64,000 bases of DNA from Aestuariivirga litoralis (GTDB lineage: Bacteria > Pseudomonadota > Alphaproteobacteria > Rhizobiales > Aestuariivirgaceae): assembly GCF_003234965.1 (NCBI RefSeq), contig NZ_QKVK01000008.1:62001-126000 (forward strand), read 5' to 3'. Position 1 is the first letter of the stretch, and every line of letters begins with the position of its first letter. The translations under genes and the position numbers were made by a program. Under the pieces are notes generated by a model that did not search any database, was not told the DNA's origin, and saw nothing but the letters and a program-made list of their open reading frames with translations. Of this stretch, positions 22,533 to 31,318 are shown piece by piece.

Positions 22533-23126
22533 TCAGCCGAAGACCACCACCTCGATGGCCGTCGGATCGAAGTTGTTGCAGGGGTTCAGCACCTGCGGGC
22601 AGTTCGAGATGACGGCCAGCACATCCATCTCGGCGCGGATGTCGACATGATCGCCCGGCTTCGATGAGCCCAATGCGATGGCCGCGTCACCCGCTGCGCC
22701 CACCGGCACGGTCATGAACCAGTTGACGTTGGGCACGATGTCGCGCCAGCCCAGCCCATGCGGCTTCAGTGCCGCGAGGAAGTTCTCGCGGCAGCCCGTG
22801 TTGGGAACGCCATAGAGCATGCGGTTCGAGGGTTCCGAGCAGCAGCCGCCGATCGTGTCATGCCCGCCGAAGGTGTCGGCGGTAATGGTGAAGAGCGGAT
22901 TGGCGCGGTCGGAATAGAGCACGTCGCCGACGCTCAGCAGGATATGCCCGGCCTTCTTGATGGTGTTGGGCTCATGGTAGCGCTCGTCGAAGTCATGGGC
23001 GTTGTAGCACAGGAAGTCGACGGCCTGCTGGCCATGGGTGTCGATGATGCGCAGCGTCTCGCCCTTGTTGATGACGCGGCTCCACGGCGCGCGGGCCGGG
23101 ATCATCTCGCGGTGCAATTCCTGCAT
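22533..23126 (-). CDS. DUF1989 (urea carboxylase-associated) family protein
   Basis: A 197-residue protein of the DUF1989 family, whose members often accompany urea carboxylase or amino-compound degradation genes. Conserved stretches are GQQAVDFLCYNAHD, YHEPNTIK, the cysteine-rich GGHDTIGGCCSEPSNR and the NVNWFMTVP strand. Metal binding is plausible but unproven. The ATG overlaps the stop of the upstream isomerase-like gene (TGATG), so the two form a coupled operon and probably one small catabolic step. Confidence 0.82.
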   Translation of the reverse strand: MQELHREMIPARAPWSRVINKGETLRIIDTHGQQAVDFLCYNAHDFDERYHEPNTIKKAGHILLSVGDVLYSDRANPLFTITADTFGGHDTIGGCCSEPSNRMLYGVPNTGCRENFLAALKPHGLGWRDIVPNVNWFMTVPVGAAGDAAIALGSSKPGDHVDIRAEMDVLAVISNCPQVLNPCNNFDPTAIEVVVFG

Positions 23127-23926
23127 CACGCGATCTGCGCCTCGAACAGCCTGCCCCATTGCGGCATCACGTCGTCGACGCCCGCAAGCCGCAGCGCATG
23201 CCAAGCCATGGCATGGTTCGATGAGGTGATGGGAACCCCCGTCTCGGCCTCGATCCCGCGCGCAGCTTCGGCCAGCCGCACCGAGGTGCAGGAGACGAAG
23301 ACCGCGTCGACCGCTGCATGCGACAGGATCGTCTCTACGCCGCGCTTGATCGAGGCCGGCGTGATGCGTGCAACGATGCCGTCATCCTGCTCGTTGAAGG
23401 AGCCGAAGACCGGCACCTCGAAGCCGCGGGCAGCGATGTATTCGGCCACGATGCGGTTGACGTCGGCGCGATAGGGCGTGAGCACGCCGATGCGCCGGGC
23501 CTTCAGCGCGCGGAAGGCGGCGAAGGCGGCGGTGATGGGGGTGGTGCACCTGGCATGAGGGCGCACCTCGCGGATGCGGGCGAAGACCTGTTCCTCGCCG
23601 ATCGCCATCGAGGCCGAGGTGCAGCCATAGGCGACGACGTCGAGCGGGCTTCCGGGCAGGATCACGTCGGTGGCGGCCGCAATCCTCGGCTCCATGGCGC
23701 GCAGCGTTTCCGGCGTGATCTGGGCATCGTTGAGGATGCGGCTCTCATAGAGGGCAACCCCGTCGAGGCCCGCCATGATTGCGCGCCATTCATGCTCGAT
23801 GGTGAAGTCGGTGGCGAGAACCATCAGCCCGATGCGGGCCCGGCTGGCGATGCCCTCATCGGTGTCGAAGGGCAGGTGCTCGATGAGCGTCATGCCGCCG
23901 GTGGCGGCAGGTGTCCTGTCGTTCAT
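23126..23926 (-). CDS. Maleate isomerase / Asp-Glu racemase superfamily enzyme
   Basis: A 266-residue enzyme of the Asp/Glu racemase, arylmalonate decarboxylase and maleate isomerase superfamily. It has the two catalytic-type cysteines expected: Cys102 in AYGCTSAS and Cys213 in VSCTSVR. IGVLTPYRADVN marks the second domain. The family includes EutA-like proteins of ectoine breakdown, but no other ectoine genes are visible. Substrate is unassigned; the DUF1989 partner suggests an amino or dicarboxylic acid. Confidence 0.85.
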   Translation of the reverse strand: MNDRTPAATGGMTLIEHLPFDTDEGIASRARIGLMVLATDFTIEHEWRAIMAGLDGVALYESRILNDAQITPETLRAMEPRIAAATDVILPGSPLDVVAYGCTSASMAIGEEQVFARIREVRPHARCTTPITAAFAAFRALKARRIGVLTPYRADVNRIVAEYIAARGFEVPVFGSFNEQDDGIVARITPASIKRGVETILSHAAVDAVFVSCTSVRLAEAARGIEAETGVPITSSNHAMAWHALRLAGVDDVMPQWGRLFEAQIA

Positions 23927-23992
23927 GGGCGTTCTCCCGAAACGTGACGATTCCTATCAGAGAAGCGAGCCCACTCCTATAGTTCCTGCCGC

Positions 23993-25570
23993 ATGATTCG
24001 ATTGTTCCAACGCATGGCCAGCCTGCCTCCGGCGGCGCGTGGCGCGCTGTCGGTGCTGGCCGGCGCCATCATCGCCATCGGCCTGCCGCCGCTCGGCTGG
24101 TGGCCGCTGGCCTTCCTGGGCTTCCCGCTGTTCCTGATGCTGCTCGCCAGCGGGCCGCGCAAGGGCTGGCGCGATGGCTTCGGGCTCGGCTGGGCCTTCG
24201 GGCTCGGCTACTTCGCGGTGGCCTTCCACTGGATCGGCTTTGCCTTCCTCGTGCAGGCGGACACCTATCTGTGGATGATGCCCTTCATGCTGGGCATTCT
24301 CGCCGGCGGCATGGCCATCTACTGGGGCCTTGCCGCGCTGCTGGCGCGGCGCTTCGGCGGCAACGGCCTGCAGCTCGCTCTCACCTTCTCGGCCGTGCTG
24401 GCCGGCGCGGAATGGCTGCGCGGGCACCTGTTGACGGGATTTCCCTGGGCCGCGCCCGGCCTGCTGGTCGACGGCATGGGCGGCGTGGCGCAGGCGGCAG
24501 CGGTGATCGGCATGACGGGGCTGTCGCTGCTCGTCATCCTCTGGGCCTCGCTGCCGCTGGTCTTCCTGCAAGGCGGCAGCAGGGCGTCGCGGGTGGCCGC
24601 GGCGGTGATCCTGCTCTCCCTGCCGGCGGTGTGGATATGGGGCGATGCGCGGCTCCGCACGGCGCGTGACGACATGGTGCCGGGCGTTGCCATCCGCATC
24701 GTGCAGCCCAACCTGCCGCAGGACGAGACATGGCGGGAGGACAATGCCCGCCAGATCCTCGACGATCTGGAGCAGCTTTCTGCCCTGCCGACGGCGGAGC
24801 GGCCGGAGGGCATCGGCGGCATCAGCCATGTGGTCTGGCCCGAATCGGCGGTGCCCTTCCTGATCGATGAAAGTCCGGTCGCCCGAGCGGAGCTGGCGCC
24901 GCTGCTCGGCGGGCGCACGGTGCTCCTCACCGGCGCGGTGCGGCTGGACCGCAAGGGCGAGGGCGAGGACCCCGATGCCCACAACAGCATCATTGTCTTC
25001 GATGGCCGGGCCGAGCCGGTGGCCCGCTACGACAAGTGGCGCCTGGTACCGGGCGGCGAGTTCCTGCCCCTGGCGTGGCTGCTGGAGCCGCTGGGCTTCC
25101 GCAAGGTTGTGCAGACGCCGGGAAGCTTCGTGCCCGGCCCCGGGCCCCGCACGATCACCCTTCCCGGCGGGCTGCGGGCCGCCCTCACCATCTGCTACGA
25201 GGCGATTTTCCCGCAGCGGCTGGTGGATGATGCCGAGCGGCCGCAGGTGATCGTGAACGTCACCAATGACGGCTGGTTCGGCCGCTCGACAGGCCCCTGG
25301 CAGCACCTCGCCCAGGCGCGGCTGCGGACGATCGAGCAGGGGCTGCCGATGATCCGCGCCGCCAACACCGGGATATCGGCGGTGATCGACCCCTACGGCC
25401 GCACGCTCAGGATGTTGCCCCTCATGGAGAAGGGGGTGGTCGATTCTCCCCTTCCGGTGGCGCTTTCGCCCACTCCTTATGGCCGGTGGGGCGACTTTTG
25501 GTTGGTTCTGCTCGCCACAGCCGTCCTTGGGTGTGCGTATCTGGCGGGAAAATCTACCTCAAGGGGATAA
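23993..25570 (+). CDS. lnt: Apolipoprotein N-acyltransferase
   Basis: A 525-residue inner-membrane enzyme adding the third acyl chain to lipoproteins. About six N-terminal helices (residues 10-215) are followed by a periplasmic nitrilase-like domain. Its catalytic triad is seen as Glu in WPESAVPF (about 284), Lys in YDKWRLVPGGEF (about 347) and Cys in TICYEAIFP (about 401). It leads a gene order (lnt, XRE regulator, metK, trmB) conserved in Rhizobiales. Confidence 0.96.
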   Translation: MIRLFQRMASLPPAARGALSVLAGAIIAIGLPPLGWWPLAFLGFPLFLMLLASGPRKGWRDGFGLGWAFGLGYFAVAFHWIGFAFLVQADTYLWMMPFMLGILAGGMAIYWGLAALLARRFGGNGLQLALTFSAVLAGAEWLRGHLLTGFPWAAPGLLVDGMGGVAQAAAVIGMTGLSLLVILWASLPLVFLQGGSRASRVAAAVILLSLPAVWIWGDARLRTARDDMVPGVAIRIVQPNLPQDETWREDNARQILDDLEQLSALPTAERPEGIGGISHVVWPESAVPFLIDESPVARAELAPLLGGRTVLLTGAVRLDRKGEGEDPDAHNSIIVFDGRAEPVARYDKWRLVPGGEFLPLAWLLEPLGFRKVVQTPGSFVPGPGPRTITLPGGLRAALTICYEAIFPQRLVDDAERPQVIVNVTNDGWFGRSTGPWQHLAQARLRTIEQGLPMIRAANTGISAVIDPYGRTLRMLPLMEKGVVDSPLPVALSPTPYGRWGDFWLVLLATAVLGCAYLAGKSTSRG

Positions 25571-25749
25571 ACTGGCGCCAAAGGACAAAAATTGCATCGC
25601 GCGGCACGGTTTTGGGGGAAAACCAATTGCGCGTTGAGATTATGTATATTAAGCGGGAAAGGGCTTAGGAAATTGCAGGCAAAGTCATGACGGACAACTT
25701 TGTAGCAGTGCCGGGCATCAGACCGGGGGGCATCAGGTCTGAGGATAAA
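25571..25749 (+). promoter_or_regulatory. AT-rich control region before the XRE regulator
   Basis: The 179-bp gap is much more AT-rich than its flanks. It holds a palindrome GGTTTT-N5-AAAACC (25608-25624), which could be a weak lnt terminator or an operator for the adjacent XRE protein, then an AT stretch ATTATGTATATTAAG (25639-25653) suitable for a promoter. No precise -35/-10 pair is claimed. Confidence 0.35.
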
Positions 25750-26151
25750 ATGACACGACGTGATCCGAACTTTGTAGACGTACATGTGGGCAGCCGCATC
25801 CGCATGCGCCGCCAGCTCATCGGCATGAGCCAGGAGAAGCTGGGCGAGTTGCTCGGCATCACCTTCCAGCAGGTCCAGAAGTACGAGAAGGGCGCCAACC
25901 GCATCAGCGCGAGCCGCCTGTACTTCACCGCCAAGATCCTTGGCGTTCCGGTCCAGTTCTTCTTCGAGGAACTGCCGGGCGTGGAGGAACACGGCGGAAT
26001 GGGCGAAGCCCGCGAGGAGGATGCAGTGCTCTCCGCCCTGATGAATGTCGAGGGCGTGACGCTGGCCAAGGCTTTCCGCGACGCCGACAGCGTCAACAAG
26101 CGGAAGCTGATCTCCACCATCGCCCGCGTGATCGCCGAAACCAAAGAGTGA
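25750..26151 (+). CDS. XRE-family helix-turn-helix regulator
   Basis: A 133-residue Cro/C1-type regulator. The HTH lies near residues 18-65 (SQEKLGELLGITFQQVQKYE), followed by a linker and a C-terminal helix pair (VNKRKLISTIARVI). Close relatives occur next to metK across Rhizobiales and are often annotated as stress or growth-phase regulators. I prefer ATG 25750 (MTRRDPNFVDVHVGSRIR), with GAGG 7 bp before it and the family's usual N-terminus. ATG 25687 would add 21 residues. Its target is unknown. Confidence 0.88.
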   Translation: MTRRDPNFVDVHVGSRIRMRRQLIGMSQEKLGELLGITFQQVQKYEKGANRISASRLYFTAKILGVPVQFFFEELPGVEEHGGMGEAREEDAVLSALMNVEGVTLAKAFRDADSVNKRKLISTIARVIAETKE

Positions 26152-26247
26152 CATTGACGGTCACCCCTTAGCCCGGGTCGCCTTGACCAGCGTTCACAAC
26201 GCTGTCAAAAAGCCCGCGGCTTGAGGCAAGGGGGTCCTGAGAATCAC

Positions 26248-27444
26248 ATGTCACGCAAGAATTACGTGTTCACCAGCGAGTCGGTCTCCGAAGGCCACCC
26301 GGACAAGGTTTGCGACCGGATTTCTGACGAGATCGTCGACCTGTTCTACCGCGAATCGCTGGAGCAGGGTTTCGATCCGTGGGCAGTGCGTGTGGCTTGC
26401 GAAACGCTGGCGACGACCAACTACGTGGTGATCGCGGGTGAAACCCGCGGTCCCGCGTCCGTCACCAAGGCCAAGATCGAGGCCGCGGCGAGGAAGGCCA
26501 TCAAGGACATCGGCTACGAGCAGTCCGGCTTCCATCACCAGGATGCCAAGGTCGTCATCCTCCTCCACAGCCAGTCGGCTGACATCGCGCAGGGTGTCGA
26601 TGCCGCCGGCGAGAAGAAGGAAGAGGGTGCGGGCGACCAGGGCATCATGTTCGGCTATGCCTGCGACGAAACACCGGAACTCATGCCGGCGCCGCTCTAC
26701 TACTCCCACAAGATCCTGAAGCTCCTCGCCGATGCCCGCCATTCCGGCAAGGAAAAGCATTTGGGCCCGGACGCCAAGAGCCAGGTCTCGGTCGTCTACA
26801 AGAACGGCAAGCCCGTCGCGGCCTCGCAGATCGTGGTGTCTCATCAGCATACGGACGAAAGCCTGACCTCCGCGCAGGTCCTGAAGATCGTGAAGCCCTA
26901 TGTGCAGAAGGCCCTGCCCAAGGGCTGGATCACCAAGGACACCGTCTGGCACGTCAACCCCACCGGCAAGTTCTTCATCGGTGGTCCCGACGGTGATTCA
27001 GGCCTCACCGGCCGCAAGATCATCGTCGACACCTACGGTGGTGCTGCCCCGCATGGCGGCGGCGCCTTCTCCGGCAAGGACCCGACCAAGGTCGACCGCT
27101 CGGCAGCCTATGCGGCGCGCTACCTCGCCAAGAACGTGGTGGCGGCGGGCCTTGCCAAGCGCTGCACCATCCAGCTGTCCTATGCCATCGGCGTGGCGCA
27201 GCCCCTCTCGGTCTATGTCGACACCCATGGCACCGGCAAGGTGCCGGAGGCCAAGATCGAAAAGGCGCTCACCAAGGTCATGGACCTTTCGCCCCGCGGC
27301 ATCCGCACGCATTTGAATCTCAACCGCCCGATCTACGCGCGCACGGCGGCCTATGGCCATTTCGGCCGCGCGCCCGAGAAGGACGGCGGCTTCTCCTGGG
27401 AGAAGACCGACCTCGTGAAGGCGCTCAAAGCCGCGGTGAAGTGA
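26248..27444 (+). CDS. metK: S-adenosylmethionine synthetase
   Basis: A 398-residue enzyme making SAM from ATP and methionine. It has [15 protein letters not shown] at the N-terminus, the [12 protein letters not shown] hexapeptide region, and [25 protein letters not shown] near the C-terminal third (read as two overlapping motifs). ATG 26248 gives the family start [13 protein letters not shown]. The 96-bp leader after the XRE gene has no SAM riboswitch that I can recognise. The stop overlaps the trmB GTG. Confidence 0.97.
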   Translation: MSRKNYVFTSESVSEGHPDKVCDRISDEIVDLFYRESLEQGFDPWAVRVACETLATTNYVVIAGETRGPASVTKAKIEAAARKAIKDIGYEQSGFHHQDAKVVILLHSQSADIAQGVDAAGEKKEEGAGDQGIMFGYACDETPELMPAPLYYSHKILKLLADARHSGKEKHLGPDAKSQVSVVYKNGKPVAASQIVVSHQHTDESLTSAQVLKIVKPYVQKALPKGWITKDTVWHVNPTGKFFIGGPDGDSGLTGRKIIVDTYGGAAPHGGGAFSGKDPTKVDRSAAYAARYLAKNVVAAGLAKRCTIQLSYAIGVAQPLSVYVDTHGTGKVPEAKIEKALTKVMDLSPRGIRTHLNLNRPIYARTAAYGHFGRAPEKDGGFSWEKTDLVKALKAAVK

Positions 27445-28097
27445 GCGAGCCCAGCGAAAAGCGGTTCCAGTTCTACGGGCGGCGCAAGGGGAAATCCTTG
27501 CGCCGTCATCATTCCGAGCTGATGGACCAGTTGCTGCCGCACCTCCGGGTGGGGCTCGCGGATCCCTTGTCCGGCATGGGCGGGCAGCGCTGGCTGGAGA
27601 TCGGCTTCGGCGGTGGCGAGCATCTGGCGCACCAGGCGGAGCTTCATCCCGATGTGTCATTCATCGGCGCCGAGCCCTTCGTCAACGGGGTGGCCAAGAT
27701 GCTGGCGCTGGTGGAGGAGAAGAACCTCGCCAATGTGCGGATCCACGACGCCGATGCGCGCCCGCTGCTCGAGGCGCTGCCCGCAGCGAGCTTCGAGCGC
27801 ATCTACCTGCTTTATCCCGACCCCTGGCCCAAGGCGCGGCACAACAAGCGCCGCTTCGTGAGCCCGGAGAACCTCGCCCATTTCCACCGCATCCTGAAGC
27901 CCGGGGGCCTGTTCCTCTTCGCCAGCGACATCGAGGACTATGTGGCCTGGACGCGGGAGCACGTGGCCGAACACGGCGGCTTCGCGGAGGAGGGCGATCC
28001 GTCAGAGCCTTACGAGAACTGGATCGAGACACGCTACGAGGCCAAGGCCCGGCGCGAAGGGCGGGGATCGGCTTATCTGAGGTTCCGGAAGGACTAG
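27441..28097 (+). CDS. trmB: tRNA (guanine-N7-)-methyltransferase
   Basis: A 218-residue SAM-dependent enzyme methylating G46 of tRNA. The SAM loop is [11 protein letters not shown], the catalytic region [17 protein letters not shown], and the C-terminal [12 protein letters not shown] recognises tRNA. It begins with GTG overlapping the metK stop (GTGA), so supply of SAM and a SAM consumer are coupled. It ends in RFRKD, normal for the family. Confidence 0.95.
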   Translation: MSEPSEKRFQFYGRRKGKSLRRHHSELMDQLLPHLRVGLADPLSGMGGQRWLEIGFGGGEHLAHQAELHPDVSFIGAEPFVNGVAKMLALVEEKNLANVRIHDADARPLLEALPAASFERIYLLYPDPWPKARHNKRRFVSPENLAHFHRILKPGGLFLFASDIEDYVAWTREHVAEHGGFAEEGDPSEPYENWIETRYEAKARREGRGSAYLRFRKD

Positions 28098-28104
28098 GCT
28101 CTGG

Positions 28105-28124
28105 GACGGCCTTGGATGGCCGTC
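28105..28124 (+). terminator. Weak terminator hairpin after trmB
   Basis: GACGGCC (28105-28111) pairs with GGCCGTC (28118-28124) around a 6-base loop, 7 bp after the trmB stop. There is no real T-run after it, so it is a candidate terminator or mRNA 3'-end hairpin only. Confidence 0.4.
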
Positions 28125-28210
28125 TGTATAAGCGTGTAGGGGGATAGTGGGGAGCTCACAGAAGCCAAAAAGCAATCGTTACGAAGTCGATTAAAGCTGC
28201 ACACCGCATG

Positions 28211-28312
28211 ACCCCTGCCCCTACCCTCCCACAGGGTAGGGGGGAGGGACACAGGCACGGACACTCCAGCACGAGTCCCCCTCCCCCTCGTGGGGAGGGG
28301 CAGGGGTGGGGG
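28211..28312. repeat. Intergenic inverted-repeat element, copy A
   Basis: A long imperfect inverted repeat in the 377-bp gap before rimP. The left arm is about 28211-28250 and the right arm about 28275-28312, each rich in CCCCTCCC/GGGGAGGGG runs. The right arm closely resembles the arms of the element at 43957-44067, so both are copies of one dispersed palindromic family. It could fold into a cruciform or a strong RNA hairpin. Confidence 0.7.
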
Positions 28313-28346
28313 GCGCTGGCGGGGGCAAGGGGGAAACCGCAACCAC

Positions 28347-28375
28347 TTGCGGACGGGCCCGGAAAAGACTATATC
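28347..28375 (+). promoter_or_regulatory. Candidate sigma70 promoter of the rimP-nusA-infB operon
   Basis: TTGCGG (28347-28352), a 17-bp spacer and TATATC (28370-28375) make a good housekeeping promoter. It would start a leader near 28382 that contains a hairpin with a T-run before rimP. It lies just after inverted repeat copy A. Confidence 0.6.
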
Positions 28376-28423
28376 CGCCCCAACTTAGGTTCACTCACAT
28401 AGCCACGAAAGTGGAGATCGAGA

Positions 28424-28454
28424 GTGGGTCCCGGTCCCGGGGCCCGCTTTTTTT
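28424..28454 (+). terminator. Attenuator-like intrinsic terminator in the rimP leader
   Basis: An 11-bp stem with two G-U pairs (28424-28434 with 28437-28447; the top pairs must open for the loop) is followed directly by seven T residues (28448-28454). It lies between the promoter at 28347-28375 and the rimP ATG at 28475, so it can stop transcription before the operon. The operon encodes NusA, a termination factor, so autoregulation is a natural hypothesis. Confidence 0.75.
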
Positions 28455-28474
28455 ATTGCCTGAAAGGGCTTTCG

Positions 28475-29083
28475 ATGACGACCGAAACGGAAACCAGACT
28501 GGCCCGCGAGACGGGCCCCGCGCAGCGGGTGGCGGCCCTGGCCGAGCCCGTGCTCGCCGACATGGGCTTCAGGCTCGTGCGGGTGAAGATGAGCGGCCCC
28601 ACGCTGCAGATCATGGCGGAGCGGCCTGACGGCACCTTCACCATCGACGACTGCGAGGCGGTGAGCCGGGCGATGTCGCCCATCCTCGACGTCGAGGACG
28701 TGGTGTCGTCGCGCTACCATCTCGAGGTGTCTTCGCCCGGCATCGACCGGCCGCTGGTGCGCCCGTCGGATTTCGAGTCCTGGGCAGGCCATGAGGTGAA
28801 GGTCGACATGGCGGTGCCGGTCGCCGGCCGCAAGCGCTTCAAGGGAACCCTCGAGGGCTTCCACGAGGGCGAGGTGCGCCTGTTCATCGAGAACCCGGAA
28901 GGTGCCACGAAGGAGCCCGTCCTCATCGGTGTGCCCTTCGCCGACATTTCCGATGCCAAGCTAGTTCTGACCGACGCGCTGATCGAGGCCGCCAAGGCGC
29001 GCCTGCCAAAGGGCTATGGCGACGGCGCCGAGATCGACGAAGACCAGATTTCGCAGAAAGGGAGCGAAGACGACAATGGCTGA
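28475..29083 (+). CDS. rimP: Ribosome maturation factor RimP
   Basis: A 202-residue protein needed for 30S subunit maturation. The N-terminal alpha/beta domain carries [17 protein letters not shown] and [14 protein letters not shown], and the C-terminal SH3-like domain carries the [11 protein letters not shown] strand. ATG 28475 has GAAAGGG upstream and follows the leader terminator. The last 8 bases overlap nusA, the usual order rimP-nusA-ylxR-infB. Confidence 0.95.
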   Translation: MTTETETRLARETGPAQRVAALAEPVLADMGFRLVRVKMSGPTLQIMAERPDGTFTIDDCEAVSRAMSPILDVEDVVSSRYHLEVSSPGIDRPLVRPSDFESWAGHEVKVDMAVPVAGRKRFKGTLEGFHEGEVRLFIENPEGATKEPVLIGVPFADISDAKLVLTDALIEAAKARLPKGYGDGAEIDEDQISQKGSEDDNG

Positions 29084-30677
29084 TTATGGCGTGAGCGCTA
29101 ACCGCCTTGAGCTGCTGCAGATCGCGGACGCCGTGGCGCGCGAGAAGTCGATCGACAAGTCGGTCGTGCTGCATGCAATGGAAGAGGCGATCACCAAGGC
29201 CGCCAAGGCGCGCTATGGTGCGGAGAACGAGATCGTCGCCGAGATCGACCCGCGCAGCGGCGAGACCCGGCTGCAGCGTCTGCTCCTCGTCGTCGAGGAG
29301 GTCGAGAACGAGGCCACCCAGATCAGCCTCGCCGATGCCCAGCGGAGGAACCCGGCCGCCAACATCGGCGACCAGATCGCCGAGAGCCTGCCGCCCATCG
29401 AGTTCGGCCGCATCGCGGCGCAGAACGCCAAGCAGGTGATCGTGCAGAAGGTGCGCGATGCCGAGCGCGACCGGATGTATGCCGAATACAAGGACCGGAT
29501 CGGCGAGATCGTCCATGGCGCCGTGAAGCGCGTGGAATATGGCAATGTCATCGTCGACCTCGGCCGTGGCGAGGGCATCATCCGCCGCGACGAGTCGCTG
29601 CCGCGCGAAACCTTCCGCCCCGGCGACCGCGTGCGCGCCTATGTCTACGACGTGCGCCGCGAGCAGCGTGGGCCCCAGATCTTCCTGTCGCGCACGCACC
29701 CTGAATTCATGGCCCGCCTGTTCGGCCAGGAAGTGCCGGAAATCTATGACGGCGTGGTCGAGGTCGTTTCGGTGGCCCGTGACCCGGGCAGCCGCGCCAA
29801 GATCGCGGTGCGTTCCAAGGATGGTTCGATCGACCCGGTCGGCGCCTGCGTCGGCATGCGCGGCAGCCGCGTCCAGGCCGTCGTCAACGAGCTCCAGGGC
29901 GAGAAGATCGACATCATCCAGTGGACGCAGGACGTCGCTTCCTTCGTGGTGAACGCGCTGGCGCCTGCCGAAGTCTCCAAGGTCGTGCTCGATGAGGAAT
30001 CCGAGCGCATCGAGGTGGTGGTGCCGGACGAGCAGCTGTCGCTCGCCATCGGCCGCCGCGGCCAGAACGTCAGGCTCGCCTCGCAGCTCACCGGCTGGGA
30101 CATCGACATCATGACGGAAGCCGAGGAGTCCGAGCGCCGCCAGAAGGAATTCGCCGCCAGGACCGAGCTCTTCGTCTCGGCCCTCGACGTCGACGAGACG
30201 CTGGCCCAGCTGCTCGCCTCCGAAGGCTTCGCCACCGTCGAGGAAGTGGCCTATGTGGATGCCCGCGAGGTGGCCTCCATCGAGGGCCTCGACGACTCGA
30301 CTGCCGAGGAGCTGCAGAACCGCGCCCGCGAGTTCCTGGACCGCCAGGCCGCCGAGCTCGACGCCCGCCGCGTCGAACTGGGTGTGCTGGACGAGCTGAA
30401 GGAGATCGACGGCCTGACCCCTGCCATGCTGGTTGCCCTGGGCGAGGCCGGCCTCAAGTCGGTCGAGGACCTCGCCGGCTGCGACACCGACGAGCTGATC
30501 GGCTGGACCGAGCGCAAGGCCGGCGGTGCGGTGAAGCACAAGGGTGCCTTCACCGACCTCGAGGTGAGTGCCGAAGAGGCCAATGACCTGATCATGAAGG
30601 CGCGCATCCATGCGGGCTGGATCGAGGCCCCGGTCGAGCCCGAGGCCACCGAGGAAGAGGGCGAGGTGGAAGCCTGA
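29076..30677 (+). CDS. nusA: Transcription termination/antitermination factor NusA
   Basis: A 533-residue NusA with an N-terminal RNA-polymerase-binding domain (about 1-125), an S1 domain (about 135-200, [16 protein letters not shown]), two KH domains (about 230-345, [14 protein letters not shown]) and C-terminal acidic helix-hairpin-helix repeats (about 370-525, including the TELIGW-like DTDELIGW). It modulates pausing, termination and rRNA antitermination. The start [13 protein letters not shown] overlaps the rimP stop by 8 bp. Confidence 0.97.
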   Translation: MADYGVSANRLELLQIADAVAREKSIDKSVVLHAMEEAITKAAKARYGAENEIVAEIDPRSGETRLQRLLLVVEEVENEATQISLADAQRRNPAANIGDQIAESLPPIEFGRIAAQNAKQVIVQKVRDAERDRMYAEYKDRIGEIVHGAVKRVEYGNVIVDLGRGEGIIRRDESLPRETFRPGDRVRAYVYDVRREQRGPQIFLSRTHPEFMARLFGQEVPEIYDGVVEVVSVARDPGSRAKIAVRSKDGSIDPVGACVGMRGSRVQAVVNELQGEKIDIIQWTQDVASFVVNALAPAEVSKVVLDEESERIEVVVPDEQLSLAIGRRGQNVRLASQLTGWDIDIMTEAEESERRQKEFAARTELFVSALDVDETLAQLLASEGFATVEEVAYVDAREVASIEGLDDSTAEELQNRAREFLDRQAAELDARRVELGVLDELKEIDGLTPAMLVALGEAGLKSVEDLAGCDTDELIGWTERKAGGAVKHKGAFTDLEVSAEEANDLIMKARIHAGWIEAPVEPEATEEEGEVEA

Positions 30678-30712
30678 GCGCAGCCCAACTGAGCGAGGAG
30701 GCGGACCTGCCC

Positions 30713-31318
30713 TTGGCGGACCGCATGTGCATCGTCACCCGCGAGGTCAAGGACGAGGCGGAGCTGGTCCGCTTCGTCCGCAGCCCGGACGGCGTGGTGG
30801 TGCCCGACCTTGCCCGCAAGCTGCCGGGCCGCGGCGTCTGGGTGAGCCTGGACCGCAAGCTGCTGGACCAGGCCATTGCCAGGAAGCTGTTCGCCAGGGG
30901 CTTTCAGGCGGAGACCACAATCCCGCCCGATCTGCCCGCTATCGTCTCGAAACTCCTCCGCCAGCAGGCCTTGTCGCTGCTCTCGCTCGCCAAGAAGGCG
31001 GGTGAGGCCGTGTCGGGCTTCATGAAGGTTGAGGAGATGCTGGGGCGGGGCCGGGCGCGGCTGCTGTTTCATGGAACCGATGCCAAGCCGGACGGTTGCC
31101 GCAAGCTGGACAAGCTCGCCCAGCCGGGGGTCGTCGAAAAGATCGTTCTTTTCGAAATCGATGAATTGGATTTGGCTTTTGGCCGTCCAAATGTGGTACA
31201 TGCTGCCGTGGCGAAGGGAGGGCTTGCCGAAAAGCTCTCCGCTGCCGTGCGCCGGATCGAGATGTTTGAGGGCCTTGTGAGCGGCCCAGCCGAGGACCTG
31301 AAGAGAAAAGATGACTGA
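30713..31318 (+). CDS. YlxR/DUF448 RNA-binding protein with L7Ae-like C-terminal domain
   Basis: A 201-residue protein in the YlxR slot between nusA and infB. The N-terminal YlxR fold has [21 protein letters not shown] and [10 protein letters not shown]. The C-terminal part (about 85-185, [14 protein letters not shown]...) resembles a ribosomal L7Ae/L30e fold. It probably binds RNA during ribosome biogenesis. The start is uncertain: no ATG or GTG fits. TTG 30713 is used, with GAGGAGG at 30695-30701 upstream; a CTG at 30707 is better spaced. The stop overlaps infB. Confidence 0.88.
   Translation: MADRMCIVTREVKDEAELVRFVRSPDGVVVPDLARKLPGRGVWVSLDRKLLDQAIARKLFARGFQAETTIPPDLPAIVSKLLRQQALSLLSLAKKAGEAVSGFMKVEEMLGRGRARLLFHGTDAKPDGCRKLDKLAQPGVVEKIVLFEIDELDLAFGRPNVVHAAVAKGGLAEKLSAAVRRIEMFEGLVSGPAEDLKRKDD

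Noticed and set aside
26152-26247. SAM riboswitch before metK
   Set aside because: The 96-bp leader has a TTCACAACGC stretch slightly recalling SAM/SAH-type motifs, but I could not find the required helices or conserved core. No SAM-II or SAM-V pattern either.
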